DNA from: Vavraia culicis subsp. floridensis
Lineage: Eukaryota; Microsporidia; Pleistophoridae
Assembly (NCBI RefSeq): GCF_000192795.1
Contig: NW_007360615.1
Coordinates: 1-64,000 of the forward strand
Reading direction: 5' to 3'
DNA: 64,000 nucleotides
The position numbers were made by a program, and so were the translations under genes. Shown here piece after piece: positions 30,889-41,276 of this stretch; the stretch's first letter is position 1, and every line of letters starts with the position of its first letter. The notes below the pieces were generated by a model. That model worked only from the letters and a program-made list of their open reading frames with translations, was not told the origin of the DNA and did not search any database.

Positions 30889-32346
30889 TCATTCAAAGCT
30901 TATTCCGCTTAGCAGTCTAAGCTTGTGCTCCATGATTTCATCTGCCAAGTTCATCTGGCGCATTCTCTTGCTGGCATTCTCCTCAATCTCGCACAAACTC
31001 TCGCTCATCGCTATCCCTGCCTTCACGATCATCAACTCCAATTCATCAAATCTCATCCGTTCACCAAAATTGAGATTGTTAAGCTTAAGACTGAGTTTTT
31101 CGTCATCGTCCACCACATCAAAATCTCTTAGTGACAGCTCTACGCACAGCCCACTCGTGCAAATCCACCGCAATATTTTTATTACTTCTCCCACGAAATA
31201 TACGCAGATATTGCTGTTTGCCCATTTCTCATTTTCTTTGAGAGTGTAGAGAAATGGTCTCACACATTTCGTGTACAACTGTCTGTTAATCCTTATATAC
31301 TCCGTTTCATGAGGTATTATGGTGCGTATTGATTCCAAATTTACAACTCTATCAACTTTTCTTAGCACGTACTCCCTGCTGGTAAAAGTGTGTTCTTCGC
31401 TGTAATTTTCTATGCTTGTGATCTTTACGAGGTCGCCGTCGATCTCTTTTACGATATAAGTTGCGTTTCCTAGGCTGAACCGCGAATGTACGGCCATAAC
31501 AACATCGCAAACCGATCTAATGTTTTGTTCGGCAGGTGTGCAAAAATATTCCTCACCGAACAGTTTTACCGATGTTGTGCTTGGTAGGCATTCAAGATTT
31601 GTTCCGTGTGCATTTTCTGTTTCTTTCTCGTTCGCTCTAACCGTGCAATGCACAACAGCAGTGTCTCTCACCGGTCCATAGCTCTCAATCTCCTCCCTCC
31701 TCTCAATCTCCTCCCTCCTCTCATCTTCCAGGCCTTCCTCGATAATACTACGCTCGTTTCTTCGATCATCTTCAACCTCATCACAAACCATCTCTACAAT
31801 GCTTTTCCTCCTTTTTCTTGGACTTTTACCGCGCCAATCTTCATGCTCACACGATTTGCCACCCTCTTCTGGTGCGTGTGGACTGGTATGCGATAATCTC
31901 TCCCAATAATCTCTTGCTTTCAGTTCCAGGGCGCCGTACGCCGAATCAACAGTAACGTAGTTCACCGCTATTTCAATCCACTCCCTTCCGAAAACATAAA
32001 CACTCTCGGGCAGTATGTCCGTATTGGTGTTTAAATACCCAACCATATTCTTTATGCTCGTCAATTCCTCCTTGCCGACACAGTCGTTCATTATACCCTC
32101 TTGTAGCACGAAGTATGCCTTGTCCCGTTCACCGATCCTGAGAAAGTAGCGGGCAAGGCACGCATACACGAAATAGTGATACTTGCCGATAGATTTCAAG
32201 TACATCAGGAATATGACATTGATATCCTCCTCCTTCTTATAGTACGTGTAAAATAGTTGCAGAAATGCGGGGTCGTTCCGGCATATCGGCTCGTTTATGT
32301 GTCGTTTTATGGTGCCGGGGATGTCATCAAGTAGAAAATCGATCAT
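30889..32346 (-). CDS. Mad3/BubR1-like checkpoint protein with degenerate kinase-like end
   Basis: The N-terminal 100 residues resemble the TPR region shared by Mad3, BubR1 and Bub1 (FLQLFYTYYKKEEDINVIFLMYL; ARYFLRIGERDKAYFVLQEGI), which binds KNL1/Spc105 in the spindle checkpoint. A low-complexity acidic and basic middle follows (about 160-240, with RREEIE repeated). The last 220 residues look like a worn kinase fold: RFSLGNATYIVKEI in the place of the glycine loop, YVLRKV for the VAIK lysine strand, SLRDFDVV where HRDLKPDN is expected, and LNNLNFG where DFG is expected. The catalytic Asp residues are absent or displaced, so activity is unlikely. ATG 32346 follows CCCTGCAGTTTCA; the longer frame begins with TTG. 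The kinase-like reading is an inference. Confidence 0.62.
   Translation of the reverse strand: MIDFLLDDIPGTIKRHINEPICRNDPAFLQLFYTYYKKEEDINVIFLMYLKSIGKYHYFVYACLARYFLRIGERDKAYFVLQEGIMNDCVGKEELTSIKNMVGYLNTNTDILPESVYVFGREWIEIAVNYVTVDSAYGALELKARDYWERLSHTSPHAPEEGGKSCEHEDWRGKSPRKRRKSIVEMVCDEVEDDRRNERSIIEEGLEDERREEIERREEIESYGPVRDTAVVHCTVRANEKETENAHGTNLECLPSTTSVKLFGEEYFCTPAEQNIRSVCDVVMAVHSRFSLGNATYIVKEIDGDLVKITSIENYSEEHTFTSREYVLRKVDRVVNLESIRTIIPHETEYIRINRQLYTKCVRPFLYTLKENEKWANSNICVYFVGEVIKILRWICTSGLCVELSLRDFDVVDDDEKLSLKLNNLNFGERMRFDELELMIVKAGIAMSESLCEIEENASKRMRQMNLADEIMEHKLRLLSGISFE
31683..31718. repeat. 18-bp tandem duplication in checkpoint gene
   Basis: Two adjacent identical 18-bp copies (TCTCAATCTCCTCCCTCC) encode the duplicated RREEIE segment in the variable middle of the protein. 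Confidence 0.85.
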
Positions 32347-32669
32347 TGAAACTGCAGGGCTAGGAATTGAGGGCGAGTTAAATTTTTGATCGCACCCTTT
32401 CAATTGCGGTACGACTCGTCACAGCCTCAGGTTCATCTTTCTTAGTGTAGGATAGCCGATAAAACATGTTTCTCCAAAAATATGTTGATTTGCCACTTCA
32501 CGCCCAACCAATCAAATAAAGGAATATGCTGTAAATGCCACTCTACAACCGCATTTATTTCATGGTTTATTGCTGCATGTGATGTGCCGCAACACATGCA
32601 CCCACCATTCTACCGTATTTTCTATTCCTTCCCGAGCTACACCCTCCCAACCGGTTCACGACCGCTCAC
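32347..32669. other. intergenic, no supported gene
   Basis: Short gap upstream of the checkpoint gene. No motif seen beyond its CCC runs. Confidence 0.5.
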
Positions 32670-33044
32670 TTAAATATTAGGCATACCTGGCATACCCGAC
32701 ATGCCTGTGCCTGTCTTTTCTTTCTCACTTTTTTCCGCTCCCTTCTCCTCACCTTCTTTTTCCTCACCTTCCTTCCCCTCACCTTCCTTCCCCTCACCCT
32801 CCTTCCCCTCACCCTCCTTTTCTCCACCATTTCCCTTATCACCAGCCTTAACCTTCATTCCCAATATGTCCATAATGGCTTTTACCTGCACTTCTAAGGT
32901 TTTAACTTTCTCCTCGATTTTCACGACCGCACTGGGTGTCTTTTTGCCCGTTGAGAACAGTGGGATACTGAACAGTGAAAAATATACTGCACACAGCACC
33001 GATATAACGAAAAGAACGAAAACAGAGTTGTCGATCTTGAGCAT
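32670..33044 (-). CDS. single-pass protein with EGKEG tandem repeat
   Basis: This 124-residue protein is not recognised. It begins with a membrane anchor (MLKIDNSVFVLFVISVLCAVYF...), continues with a short helix that could be a coiled coil (VVKIEEKVKTLEVQVKAIMDIL), and then a highly charged tail of EGKEG/EEKEG units. It ends in Met-Gly-Pro-rich residues (GMSGMPGMPNI). The frame is also open from an ATG at 33155, but the 37 additional residues look non-coding. An N-terminal signal anchor with a long Glu/Lys/Gly tail could be secreted or anchored in an internal membrane; the side is unknown. The amino-acid bias makes homology hard to judge. Confidence 0.55.
   Translation of the reverse strand: MLKIDNSVFVLFVISVLCAVYFSLFSIPLFSTGKKTPSAVVKIEEKVKTLEVQVKAIMDILGMKVKAGDKGNGGEKEGEGKEGEGKEGEGKEGEEKEGEEKGAEKSEKEKTGTGMSGMPGMPNI
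32748..32820. repeat. 15-bp tandem repeat array
   Basis: About five copies of a 15-bp unit (CTCACCTTCCTTCCC with variants) lie inside the gene and encode the EGKEG units. The strand bias is extreme, with pyrimidines on the plus strand. Confidence 0.85.
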
Positions 33045-33639
33045 TCGTGTGCGTGTGATGGCTATGATTTTATTTCTTCGGGAACGAATGGTTGTACGTG
33101 AACAAGTTTTTTGGTTGGTCAGATAAAAACACGATGTGCGGTCCGTTTGAATCATAGTGTACTTTTCAGTGCGTGTATGATGTTCTGCCGATAGCTTCGA
33201 TCAGGCTGTATTTGTATTTACGTGTTATGAAATGATGGAAGGGAATAGCTGCTGTCATAAAACGAGTCCTTATCAATTCACAAGTTGAATATTCGTTGTA
33301 TTTAACACGTGTGATGTCATAGCGTTGTTCATATGTTACAATATTTAATATATGTGGTGTGCTGTAGAAATTTGTGAAGCGCATTGAGAAAATAGCTGTC
33401 GTGAGGAAGGTGAGCTAACGAATTTTAAGTGAATTGTTCCAGTAAAGAACCTTTAACTGTTGCAAATGGGATGATATACTTGTGTAGATATAAGGTGTGA
33501 ACAATAGGGTTTTAAAAGTATACATTCATACGCCCATTCGATCTACTCAGATGTGTTACTAAAGAACCGTTCATTTCTCATCCTCATACACGTGCCGTAC
33601 CCGCCAGAGATTTCTAAATTTTTTATTCTATCCCTCAGG
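33045..33639. other. intergenic, divergent repeat-protein and POL3 genes
   Basis: The POL3 frame is open back to 33553, but CCC at 33632-33634 marks the internal ATG. No other gene was seen. Confidence 0.5.
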
Positions 33640-36600
33640 ATGCTCGTTTTCCAGACCAATATCAACTCGTTCACACAAACAAAGGAAAGCCAAACAACCA
33701 CACAAATATACATCGAGTGCATGGCAAACGATGCCCATCTCAAATTGGTAGTTACGGACTTCTTTCCATATTTTTACGTAAAGATCGAAACGGACAAGAA
33801 TGACATTCTCAATTTTTTTATGTCAAAGAATATCGATGTTGTGAGCCACAAGCTGTCGATTAAGAAGAATGTATACGGGTACATATCGAAGAATGAGTCA
33901 TTCCTGAAAGTGTTTTTCAAGAATATTGTGGTTGAGAGTGCCGCACGTAGGGCATGTGAGAATATGTATGAGATTTTTGATGCCAATATTCCGTTTAATT
34001 TGCAGTTTATGGTTGATATGGGCATCGTGGGGATGAGCTATTTGGAGGTTGACATGGATATGGAGAGCGGACAGGAACTGAGAATTGAAGATGCGGGTGG
34101 TGCAAATGGCGTGTTCAGCACAAGTCTTGATGTGCACAACGGTAATCAGAGGATAAAAAGACACAAATCAGAAGATGAGGAAAATACCAAATATATGGAT
34201 GCTATTTGTAGCACCCATCGGATTGGTAGGGTGTACCATGTAAGTCATAGAGCAATCAGGCCGATTTTGAAGGACTGCATGCCGGTCTTCAAGATTCTCT
34301 CATTTGATTTAGAGGTCAACAACCGTGAAAATAAATTTCCTGACTCGTCTATCGATGAAATAATTCAGATAGGTAACACAGTAAAGCAGCACGAATACAA
34401 ACAGACCATATTCTGCCAGAGGAACACGGCAGGTATCGCAGGGGTAGACGTGCGATCGTACGATACGGAGAGAGAAATGATCGAGGAATGGATAAAGTTT
34501 GTGTATTATGAGGATCCGGATGTTTTTCTGGGCTACAACATCTCCGGATTTGATTTTGATTACATCATAGGACGTGTTAGGAAATTGGGAGTGCCATTTT
34601 GCTTGTGCCGCCTGTACATCGATCCTTCCAAGGATGACACCATCGCAAGGGCAATTGATACAAGCGCTAGGATGCTACGAGATGTCGCTAAGAACGAAAC
34701 GAACCTGAGATTGAAGCAGGAGATAGGCCAAGTCGTAAAAAACGAAACGAGCGCAGTGCTTGAGACAAGTAAAATGGGACGAGAAGAAGTGAATCGAACA
34801 GCAAGCAATGTTTTGAGCGGGATTGAGAGCAAAGGGGGAAGATTCGCCACAGAACACGTAATGTACGATGCAATCAAAGATAAATTTGGAGAGTGCAAGA
34901 GCTGCAACAACACGAGAAAAGAAATGTTTAACGATTTTCACGGCAGGATTGTGGTCGACATGCTCACTGTGATAAAAAAGGAGCATAAGCTACGTTCATA
35001 CACCCTGAACAACGTAAGTGTCCATTTTCTTGGCATGCAGAAGGAGGACCTTCCCTATTACCTCATCAAAGGTTTATTTGATGGTGATGACAAAACAAGG
35101 AGGAGGATCGCTGTTTACTGCCTAAAGGATACGCTGCTGCCGCTGCTCATATATGAGAAGCTGCTGATTTTCATTACAGGCGTAGAAATGGTGCGCGTGC
35201 TTGGCGTACCGATACATTGGCACTTCAATCGCGGTATTTCGGTAAAGATTTTCGGATTGATTCTAAGAGAAGCGAGGAAGAATGGTTTTGTGATCCCGAA
35301 CGTCACAGTGAAGGATGAGGGATATATGGGGGCATTTGTTATCGAACCTGAGCGGGGATACTACGATGAGCCCATCGCAGTGCTCGACTTTGCTAGTCTT
35401 TATCCCAGCATCATCATAGCACATAACCTGTGCTATTCCACGATGCTGCTAGGCACGAAACATGGCATTGATAAAAGTAAGGATGCAGAGATAAGTCCTA
35501 CAGGCACGTATTTTGTCAAAAAGGATGTTCGTGTTGGCTTACTGCCGGTTATTTTGGAGAAAATGCTCAAGAAACGAAAAGAGGTGAAGGAACAAATGAA
35601 GAACGAGACGAACACGTTTATGAGAACGTTACTGAATGCCAGGCAGAATGCATTTAAGGTGAGTGCGAACAGCGTGTACGGATTTACGGGCTCAGCGGTC
35701 AGCAGATTGCCATGCATCGACATAAGCCAGAGTGTAACTGGCTATGGACGAGAAATGATAATAAAAACGAAGAATGTTGTGGAAAGCGTGTTCTGCAGAG
35801 ACAAAGGATACGATTTTGATGGTCGCGTGATCTACGGGGATACGGACTCTGTAATGATTCGCATCAGGAAAGAGAATTTGAGCGTGGATTATGTGTTTGA
35901 GATTGCTAAGGAGATGGCGAGCAAAGTTTCGGAGTGTTTTGTGAAGCCTGTTAAGCTTGAATTCGAGAAAGTTTATTTTCCGTACCTCTTAATGAACAAG
36001 AAGAGGTATGCGGGAGTTATCGAGACGAGAGAAGAAATCAAGGATGAAGTCAAAGTTAGTGAAGTAAAGAGCGACAGCAGAAAAAGTAGTTCTCAAACCT
36101 CACAGGCAAAGGAAGCCGAGGAGAACTCAGGCAGCAAAACCGAAGGGAATGAAATTGGAGAAGTAAAAACTGTCAAAATAAAGAATGAAACAGCTGCAGC
36201 TGACAATTTGAAGAACGGAGTGCGGAATACGGTGACTGATGAGGAAGAGACTGCTATAAATACGGTAAGTACCGAGAATGAGCGTGGAGTGGCAAAGGAG
36301 CCAAAGAAAAAATACAAAATCCAAAGGCGAATGGACACAAAGGGTATAGAGACGGTCAGAAGGGACAACTGCAAATTGGTCAAGTCCTTAATAGAAGAAT
36401 GTCTTAACTTGCTTTTGATACAGCGCGATCCAGAACGAGCAAAATCATTTGTTAAAGCAGTTGTCCGAGACCTGTACCTCGACAGGATCGATCTAGGCCA
36501 GCTGGTCATTTCCAAAACGCTTTCGAAAACAAATTATGCTGCCAAGCAGGCACATGTCGAACTTGCAGAGCGCATGAAGAAACGCGATAATGCTGTAATA

Positions 36601-37146
36601 AATATTGGAGATCGGATAGCATACGTGATTGTAGATAAAGGGCCGAACGTTATCGCATATGAGAAGTCAGAGGATCCTTTGTACGTGCTAGAGAAGAATC
36701 TGCCAGTTGATGTCAATTATTACATCGAACAGCAGATCATGAAGCCGGTACATAGGCTCTTTGACCCATTGATGGACAATGTAAATGAGCTCTTCGTGGG
36801 TGAGCACACAGCAACTAGGAAGAAAGGCACTTTAAGTGGACCGATGGCGCAGTTCGTGAAGAAAGGCATAACATGTCTGCTGTGTAAGGAGAGAGGGCCT
36901 ATACTGTGCAGGAGATGTGCACCAAATTACTTCTCTGTGTATGTCGGTAAAATTCAGGAAATGAAAGAAAAAGAAGACGTGTACAACAAGTGCTGGAGAG
37001 AATGTCAGAGATGCATACGAAGTGTTTGTACTGAGGTGTTATGTGCCAACAAGGACTGCCCAATTTTCTTCATGAGGAGCAAAGTCATCAGAGAAATTGG
37101 TGAGCTCGATAAACAGATCAAGCAATTGAATTCGTTGGAGTGGTAG
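33640..37146 (+). CDS. POL3: DNA polymerase delta catalytic subunit
   Basis: This is the replicative lagging-strand polymerase and proofreading exonuclease. Exonuclease motifs are intact: FDLEV (about residue 221), GYNISGFDFDYI and YCLKDTLLPL. The delta-type signature YTLNNVSVHFLGMQKEDLPY is present. Polymerase motifs are DFASLYPSII (about 583), KVSANSVYGFTG (about 673) and YGDTDS (about 732). The C-terminal CysA (CLLC...CRRC) and CysB (CQRC...CANKDC, the iron-sulfur site that binds the B subunit) are complete. Two charged, Ser/Glu/Lys-rich insertions break the conserved body, at about residues 334-430 in the exonuclease domain and 790-897 in the thumb. The length of 1,168 residues is slightly above yeast. 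ATG 33640 follows ATCCCTCAGG. Confidence 0.97.
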   Translation: MLVFQTNINSFTQTKESQTTTQIYIECMANDAHLKLVVTDFFPYFYVKIETDKNDILNFFMSKNIDVVSHKLSIKKNVYGYISKNESFLKVFFKNIVVESAARRACENMYEIFDANIPFNLQFMVDMGIVGMSYLEVDMDMESGQELRIEDAGGANGVFSTSLDVHNGNQRIKRHKSEDEENTKYMDAICSTHRIGRVYHVSHRAIRPILKDCMPVFKILSFDLEVNNRENKFPDSSIDEIIQIGNTVKQHEYKQTIFCQRNTAGIAGVDVRSYDTEREMIEEWIKFVYYEDPDVFLGYNISGFDFDYIIGRVRKLGVPFCLCRLYIDPSKDDTIARAIDTSARMLRDVAKNETNLRLKQEIGQVVKNETSAVLETSKMGREEVNRTASNVLSGIESKGGRFATEHVMYDAIKDKFGECKSCNNTRKEMFNDFHGRIVVDMLTVIKKEHKLRSYTLNNVSVHFLGMQKEDLPYYLIKGLFDGDDKTRRRIAVYCLKDTLLPLLIYEKLLIFITGVEMVRVLGVPIHWHFNRGISVKIFGLILREARKNGFVIPNVTVKDEGYMGAFVIEPERGYYDEPIAVLDFASLYPSIIIAHNLCYSTMLLGTKHGIDKSKDAEISPTGTYFVKKDVRVGLLPVILEKMLKKRKEVKEQMKNETNTFMRTLLNARQNAFKVSANSVYGFTGSAVSRLPCIDISQSVTGYGREMIIKTKNVVESVFCRDKGYDFDGRVIYGDTDSVMIRIRKENLSVDYVFEIAKEMASKVSECFVKPVKLEFEKVYFPYLLMNKKRYAGVIETREEIKDEVKVSEVKSDSRKSSSQTSQAKEAEENSGSKTEGNEIGEVKTVKIKNETAAADNLKNGVRNTVTDEEETAINTVSTENERGVAKEPKKKYKIQRRMDTKGIETVRRDNCKLVKSLIEECLNLLLIQRDPERAKSFVKAVVRDLYLDRIDLGQLVISKTLSKTNYAAKQAHVELAERMKKRDNAVINIGDRIAYVIVDKGPNVIAYEKSEDPLYVLEKNLPVDVNYYIEQQIMKPVHRLFDPLMDNVNELFVGEHTATRKKGTLSGPMAQFVKKGITCLLCKERGPILCRRCAPNYFSVYVGKIQEMKEKEDVYNKCWRECQRCIRSVCTEVLCANKDCPIFFMRSKVIREIGELDKQIKQLNSLEW

Positions 37147-38103
37147 CGATGCGGCATTTTTCAGGTGTGAAACATAAAGAGATAGGCTTGACTCGATGTC
37201 AGGCGCATCGGTGATCCTTCAGAGTAAAACAGGAATTAGTGCAACTAGCTGGTGTAAACCGTTCCAATGCATTCTGTATGTTTAAATACCAAATGAACAG
37301 CTTTGTTCTAGAATGTACAATCGCATGAATGCATTAAAAGTATAGTTTTAAAAACGCTTGTGAATGCATAATTGGTTTTACTGAAAGCAATCCTGATATC
37401 GATATTTACCACTACAATATAAGTGGTTGCGCTGCATTGCACATTTAACACTGGGAAAGAGCTGCGTGTAAACCAGCATTTTTCCTTCACACGTTTTCTA
37501 CAGACATTTGAACAGAGAGCACCTATCAAAAGTTTCATGACGTAAAAACCGGTGGACATATGTGGTCCCAGCGAGCAAAAAAGGTGCTTCAATGTGGGAT
37601 GCTATTTGAAATGATAAGCAAATACGTTGTTAAACAAATCAAAACGTAAATGCCACTGATAAAGCATAATCAAAATATACGCCAAAATAATTAGTCTAAT
37701 GTATGGCAATCACATTACAGATAGCTTGAACATGACTACAGACATTCCTAGACCGGGATATTTCTGTAAATTGTTTTAACAACGTTGCGCAATAAACAAA
37801 CCTTCATGGTTCACACCGTTATAAACGAGTGAACAGCTCTAAATCATTTACAATTTATGCGATTTTTGCTATTTGAATCAAGTGAGGCGATTGCTTATCA
37901 CAATACAAATGATGGCATGCATTTCCTAGCCGTTCAGCTTGTAATCGCTTTTTACCACCAAATAGGTGCAGCTGGTGACATGAATCAATAACGAATTCAA
38001 TTTTACTGTTTTAAGATGTTGTCAAGTCATTCTAGCGGTTTTTGCTGGTGCACGTTACCATCAAAGCAATCCGCATTTTCTTACCCCACCATTTTCATTC
38101 CCT
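37147..38103. other. intergenic, no supported gene
   Basis: Only motif-free frames on the minus strand. No RNA gene or repeat was seen. Confidence 0.55.
38100..38102 (+). promoter_or_regulatory. CCC start-proximal signal of DEAH gene
   Basis: CCC one base before the ATG at 38104. Confidence 0.5.
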
Positions 38104-40149
38104 ATGGATGCGTACGAGGATCTGATCTACAACAAAATACTCGAGAACAAGTATCTTTTAATAACTGCACCGACAGGTACGGGTAAGTCTACGTACATCC
38201 CAACGCTGATCAGCAGGCGCTTTCCCACATACACCGTAGCAATTATTCAGCCACGCAGGCTGGCAGTACTAAACATATACACATACCTCAAGCACAGGAT
38301 ACGTCATCTCAACTACAGGATAAAACACTCACGCAAGGAGCACAAGGACGGAAAGATCACGTTAATGACCGATGGAATGTTCATCAAGGATATAATGAGC
38401 GGTAAGAAATATGATATGATTATCGTTGATGAGGTGCACGAGAGGAGTGTGCGTATCGAGTTTGTGCTAATGTGGATGAAAACAGTAAACGTGAAGAAGG
38501 CCATTTTTATGTCGGCAACGGTTGATGACTGCGACGTAGAAAGATACTTCGGATGTGAAAGGGTTGATTTGAGGATCAAAGGGTTCAGGGCGCATGTATT
38601 TTATGAAAAAGAAGCTGTGAGCGATTATCTGATCGCAGCCTACTACAAGATAAAGGGTATATTGACGGGGATGGATGTAGGTAGTGAAAAAGATGGTACG
38701 GCGAATAAAAGGAAAGAAAAATTGGAATTGTTGGGTGGTTTGCAGGCAAGCAAAGCAAAGAATGTTGCGTGTGTTAGGGATATCCTTGTGTTTCTGCCCG
38801 GTGAAGATGATATTTTAGAGCTGAAAAGAATGCTGAAGAGACTGGGTGTTGATGCTGTAGCGGTACATTCCAGTACAAACTATGAGCACATCACTAGCAG
38901 CAGCAGAAAGGATGGTTATGATAGAGAAAGGCAGGATGAATGCCGAGAGGACACAAATAAGACAGAGCTACCGGCCCGTATAATTCTTGCAACGAATATA
39001 GCAGAGACAAGCGTAACAATACCAAACGTTAGGTATGTGGTGGATACAGGCGTGCATAAAACAAAAATATTTAAGAATGTTAACTTCATGGGCGCGCAGA
39101 GGATTAGCAGAGAAAGCGCCGATCAGAGAAAAGGACGGTGTAACAGGCTTGCAGATGGCGTGTGCTACAGGTTATACACCGAGGATGAGTATAATAATAT
39201 GAGCAAAATGGTACCTGAGATTATGAGATGCGATCTAAGTGATGTTGTGTTGTGGATGTGTGCGATGGGAATGGATGTGCTGAAGTGGGCGTTTTTGGTC
39301 TATCCGAGGAGAGAAAATGTGAAAAGGGCGATTGAATTTTTGACTGAGATTGAAGCGGTTTGTGTGCTGAAGAGCGAGAAGAAAGTGAAGGAAAGAGACA
39401 CTAAAAAAGAAAATGAGCTGAGAAACGTAGCGCATGGTATGCACAACTGTCAAGAAGTGAAGAAACAGCGTGATAAGAAGGAGTGCGCTGATGGTCATAG
39501 CCGTGGAAGCGTAGATAATTTCACGATCAAAATAACGTCCTATGGATTGAAACTGGTAACCTATCCTTTGGATGCTAAGCTATCGAATTTCATGCACACA
39601 GCCAATGATCTAAGCTGTGGTAAACTCTGTGCAAAGATCGTGTCGCTCATAAACGAAGAGAACTGTAATTTTTTGGTGAATCCCAAGAAATACGACATTC
39701 TGAGCTTACTTGACCTGATGAACGCCTTTTTGCAGGAAAACGATAGCGGAGCGTATAACCAATATCTTATGAAGCAGGATGCTGCCCCTGATCCATACGG
39801 CGATACGCTGATAGATGGCACGGAAAGAACCTTCGATAAGTTAAAGTTCTGCAAGGACAATCAACTTAACATAAGAGCGCTTCAGCGATGCGCGCTGACC
39901 AACAATCAGCTGCAGAAAAGGGCCAAGGGCGTATTGGTACAAAACGTAGAAAGGGCATTCAGCAAAAGCTTTAAACACAATCTCAGCGTGCTGCAGAAGG
40001 ACGGCAGCTATAAAATGCGAAGCGGACAGTCCGTATATGTGCATCCAAGTTCGTATTTCTTCAACAAGAGAGTAAAGAAAATCGTATTTGTGGATGTGCT
40101 GTGCACGAGCAAGTTTTATGTTCGGGTTGTAGGGCGGTATTTGGAGTGA
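38104..40149 (+). CDS. DEAH-box RNA helicase (DHX15/Prp-like)
   Basis: This is an ATP-dependent RNA helicase of the DEAH/RHA group, acting in splicing or ribosome assembly. Motifs in order are I APTGTGKST, Ia QPRRLAV, Ib TDGMFIKDI, II DEVHER, III SATVDD, IV VFLPGEDD, V ATNIAETSVTI and VI QRKGRCNR. A winged helix, HA2 region and OB fold (YVHPSSYFFNKRVKKIVFVDVLCTSK) follow. It lacks any N-terminal extension, as in Prp43/DHX15, and at 681 residues it is short. Two departures from consensus are DEVH in place of DEAH, and CN in place of AG in motif VI. Basic, low-complexity insertions sit near residues 190-215 and 260-285. Which yeast Prp it corresponds to cannot be decided by eye. Confidence 0.92.
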   Translation: MDAYEDLIYNKILENKYLLITAPTGTGKSTYIPTLISRRFPTYTVAIIQPRRLAVLNIYTYLKHRIRHLNYRIKHSRKEHKDGKITLMTDGMFIKDIMSGKKYDMIIVDEVHERSVRIEFVLMWMKTVNVKKAIFMSATVDDCDVERYFGCERVDLRIKGFRAHVFYEKEAVSDYLIAAYYKIKGILTGMDVGSEKDGTANKRKEKLELLGGLQASKAKNVACVRDILVFLPGEDDILELKRMLKRLGVDAVAVHSSTNYEHITSSSRKDGYDRERQDECREDTNKTELPARIILATNIAETSVTIPNVRYVVDTGVHKTKIFKNVNFMGAQRISRESADQRKGRCNRLADGVCYRLYTEDEYNNMSKMVPEIMRCDLSDVVLWMCAMGMDVLKWAFLVYPRRENVKRAIEFLTEIEAVCVLKSEKKVKERDTKKENELRNVAHGMHNCQEVKKQRDKKECADGHSRGSVDNFTIKITSYGLKLVTYPLDAKLSNFMHTANDLSCGKLCAKIVSLINEENCNFLVNPKKYDILSLLDLMNAFLQENDSGAYNQYLMKQDAAPDPYGDTLIDGTERTFDKLKFCKDNQLNIRALQRCALTNNQLQKRAKGVLVQNVERAFSKSFKHNLSVLQKDGSYKMRSGQSVYVHPSSYFFNKRVKKIVFVDVLCTSKFYVRVVGRYLE

Positions 40150-41276
40150 TGTGGATCAACGCCATGAAGATAACGGTTTATACAAATTGTGTGATCGTAA
40201 TTGCTGTCATTGTTTAAGCACTCTGAGCTCGTTATGGCGTAAACAGTTAAGCGATTAATCAGTAGAAGCGTATGCGTAGTGTGCTTTTCCACTAAAAACA
40301 TCGCTACTATCTCCTTACATAGCAACATCATCCGAACAAGCGCACCATACCGGTCTGCTGGCACCAATCACGATCAGTGCTTTGATTTATAACCGATCAT
40401 CTCTAACCGTTAAAATTGCAGACCTTAATGCCAACATTAAATAGCAACAATCTAATCAGCATATCTTGTGAGATGGCATCTGTATAATTACGATTTTGAT
40501 TGTGACTTCTTTAGCAGAATTATTGTGCAGAAAATTATTATGGCAGATCAGCTGTCTTATACTGTTACCTGCAGCAGATCAACATCCTTGATGATCATAA
40601 CCGCGCGTTATGGTTGTCTAAAAGTAAACTTTGTTTGATGTTGACATGAGAGAGTAATAATTTTAACAACTTTAAATAGTTTTATTAATTGCTCTCACAG
40701 TTTAAACGGATCTGTTTTGATTGCATTTTTGAATATCTGTTTTATATCAAATGGGCAATCACCAGTAAATCGGGTACGTGTTGTTAAACGCTCTGAAAAC
40801 ATGGGCAATACTTTTATTTATACGACTATATGTGTGGTATTGTTTATGATTGGTATAATTAGGGTTTATGATTGGCGTAAGAGCATTCAAAAGTTGTATT
40901 GTAAGTTTGTGTTTTAGTAAATTTACTTGAAAGTGATTGCGAATCTGCATATATCGGTGAAATATCAGATCATAATAGGTTAAGATAGTACGTGAAATAG
41001 TATATAGAATTGATTAAGATAACACGTTGGATAGGTTAAGATAAAATATAGGATAGGCTGGATTAGTACGTTGTGAAAGAGTGTACAAGAGTTGATATAT
41101 ATATGTAAAATTCGTAACATGGCAACAAAACACCGTGTTATTAGCTCTATTCATTCGTCTACTTGATAACAGTATACACCATGAAATGTGGACGATTGCA
41201 TGTGCACAACGTGTTAAATCTCTCAGCTAATTCTGTTTCATCGTCAAGCACATATTTCCTTTTTTTCTAACCCCTG
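40150..41276. other. intergenic with short dispersed repeats
   Basis: This gap contains one copy of a 29-bp element shared with the 43.4-kb region, and degenerate copies of GATAGGTTAAGATA between 40970 and 41060. A 38-codon frame from an ATG at 40801 would encode a one-span membrane peptide, but it has no other support. Confidence 0.5.
40640..40668 (+). repeat. dispersed 29-bp repeat, copy 1
   Basis: The sequence from GTTGACATG to TAATAATTTTAACA recurs at 43429-43457 with only a base indel and minor change. The flanks are unrelated. Confidence 0.7.

Noticed and set aside
40801..40917. 38-codon frame encoding a one-span membrane peptide
   Set aside because: Too short to distinguish from chance; no start signal.
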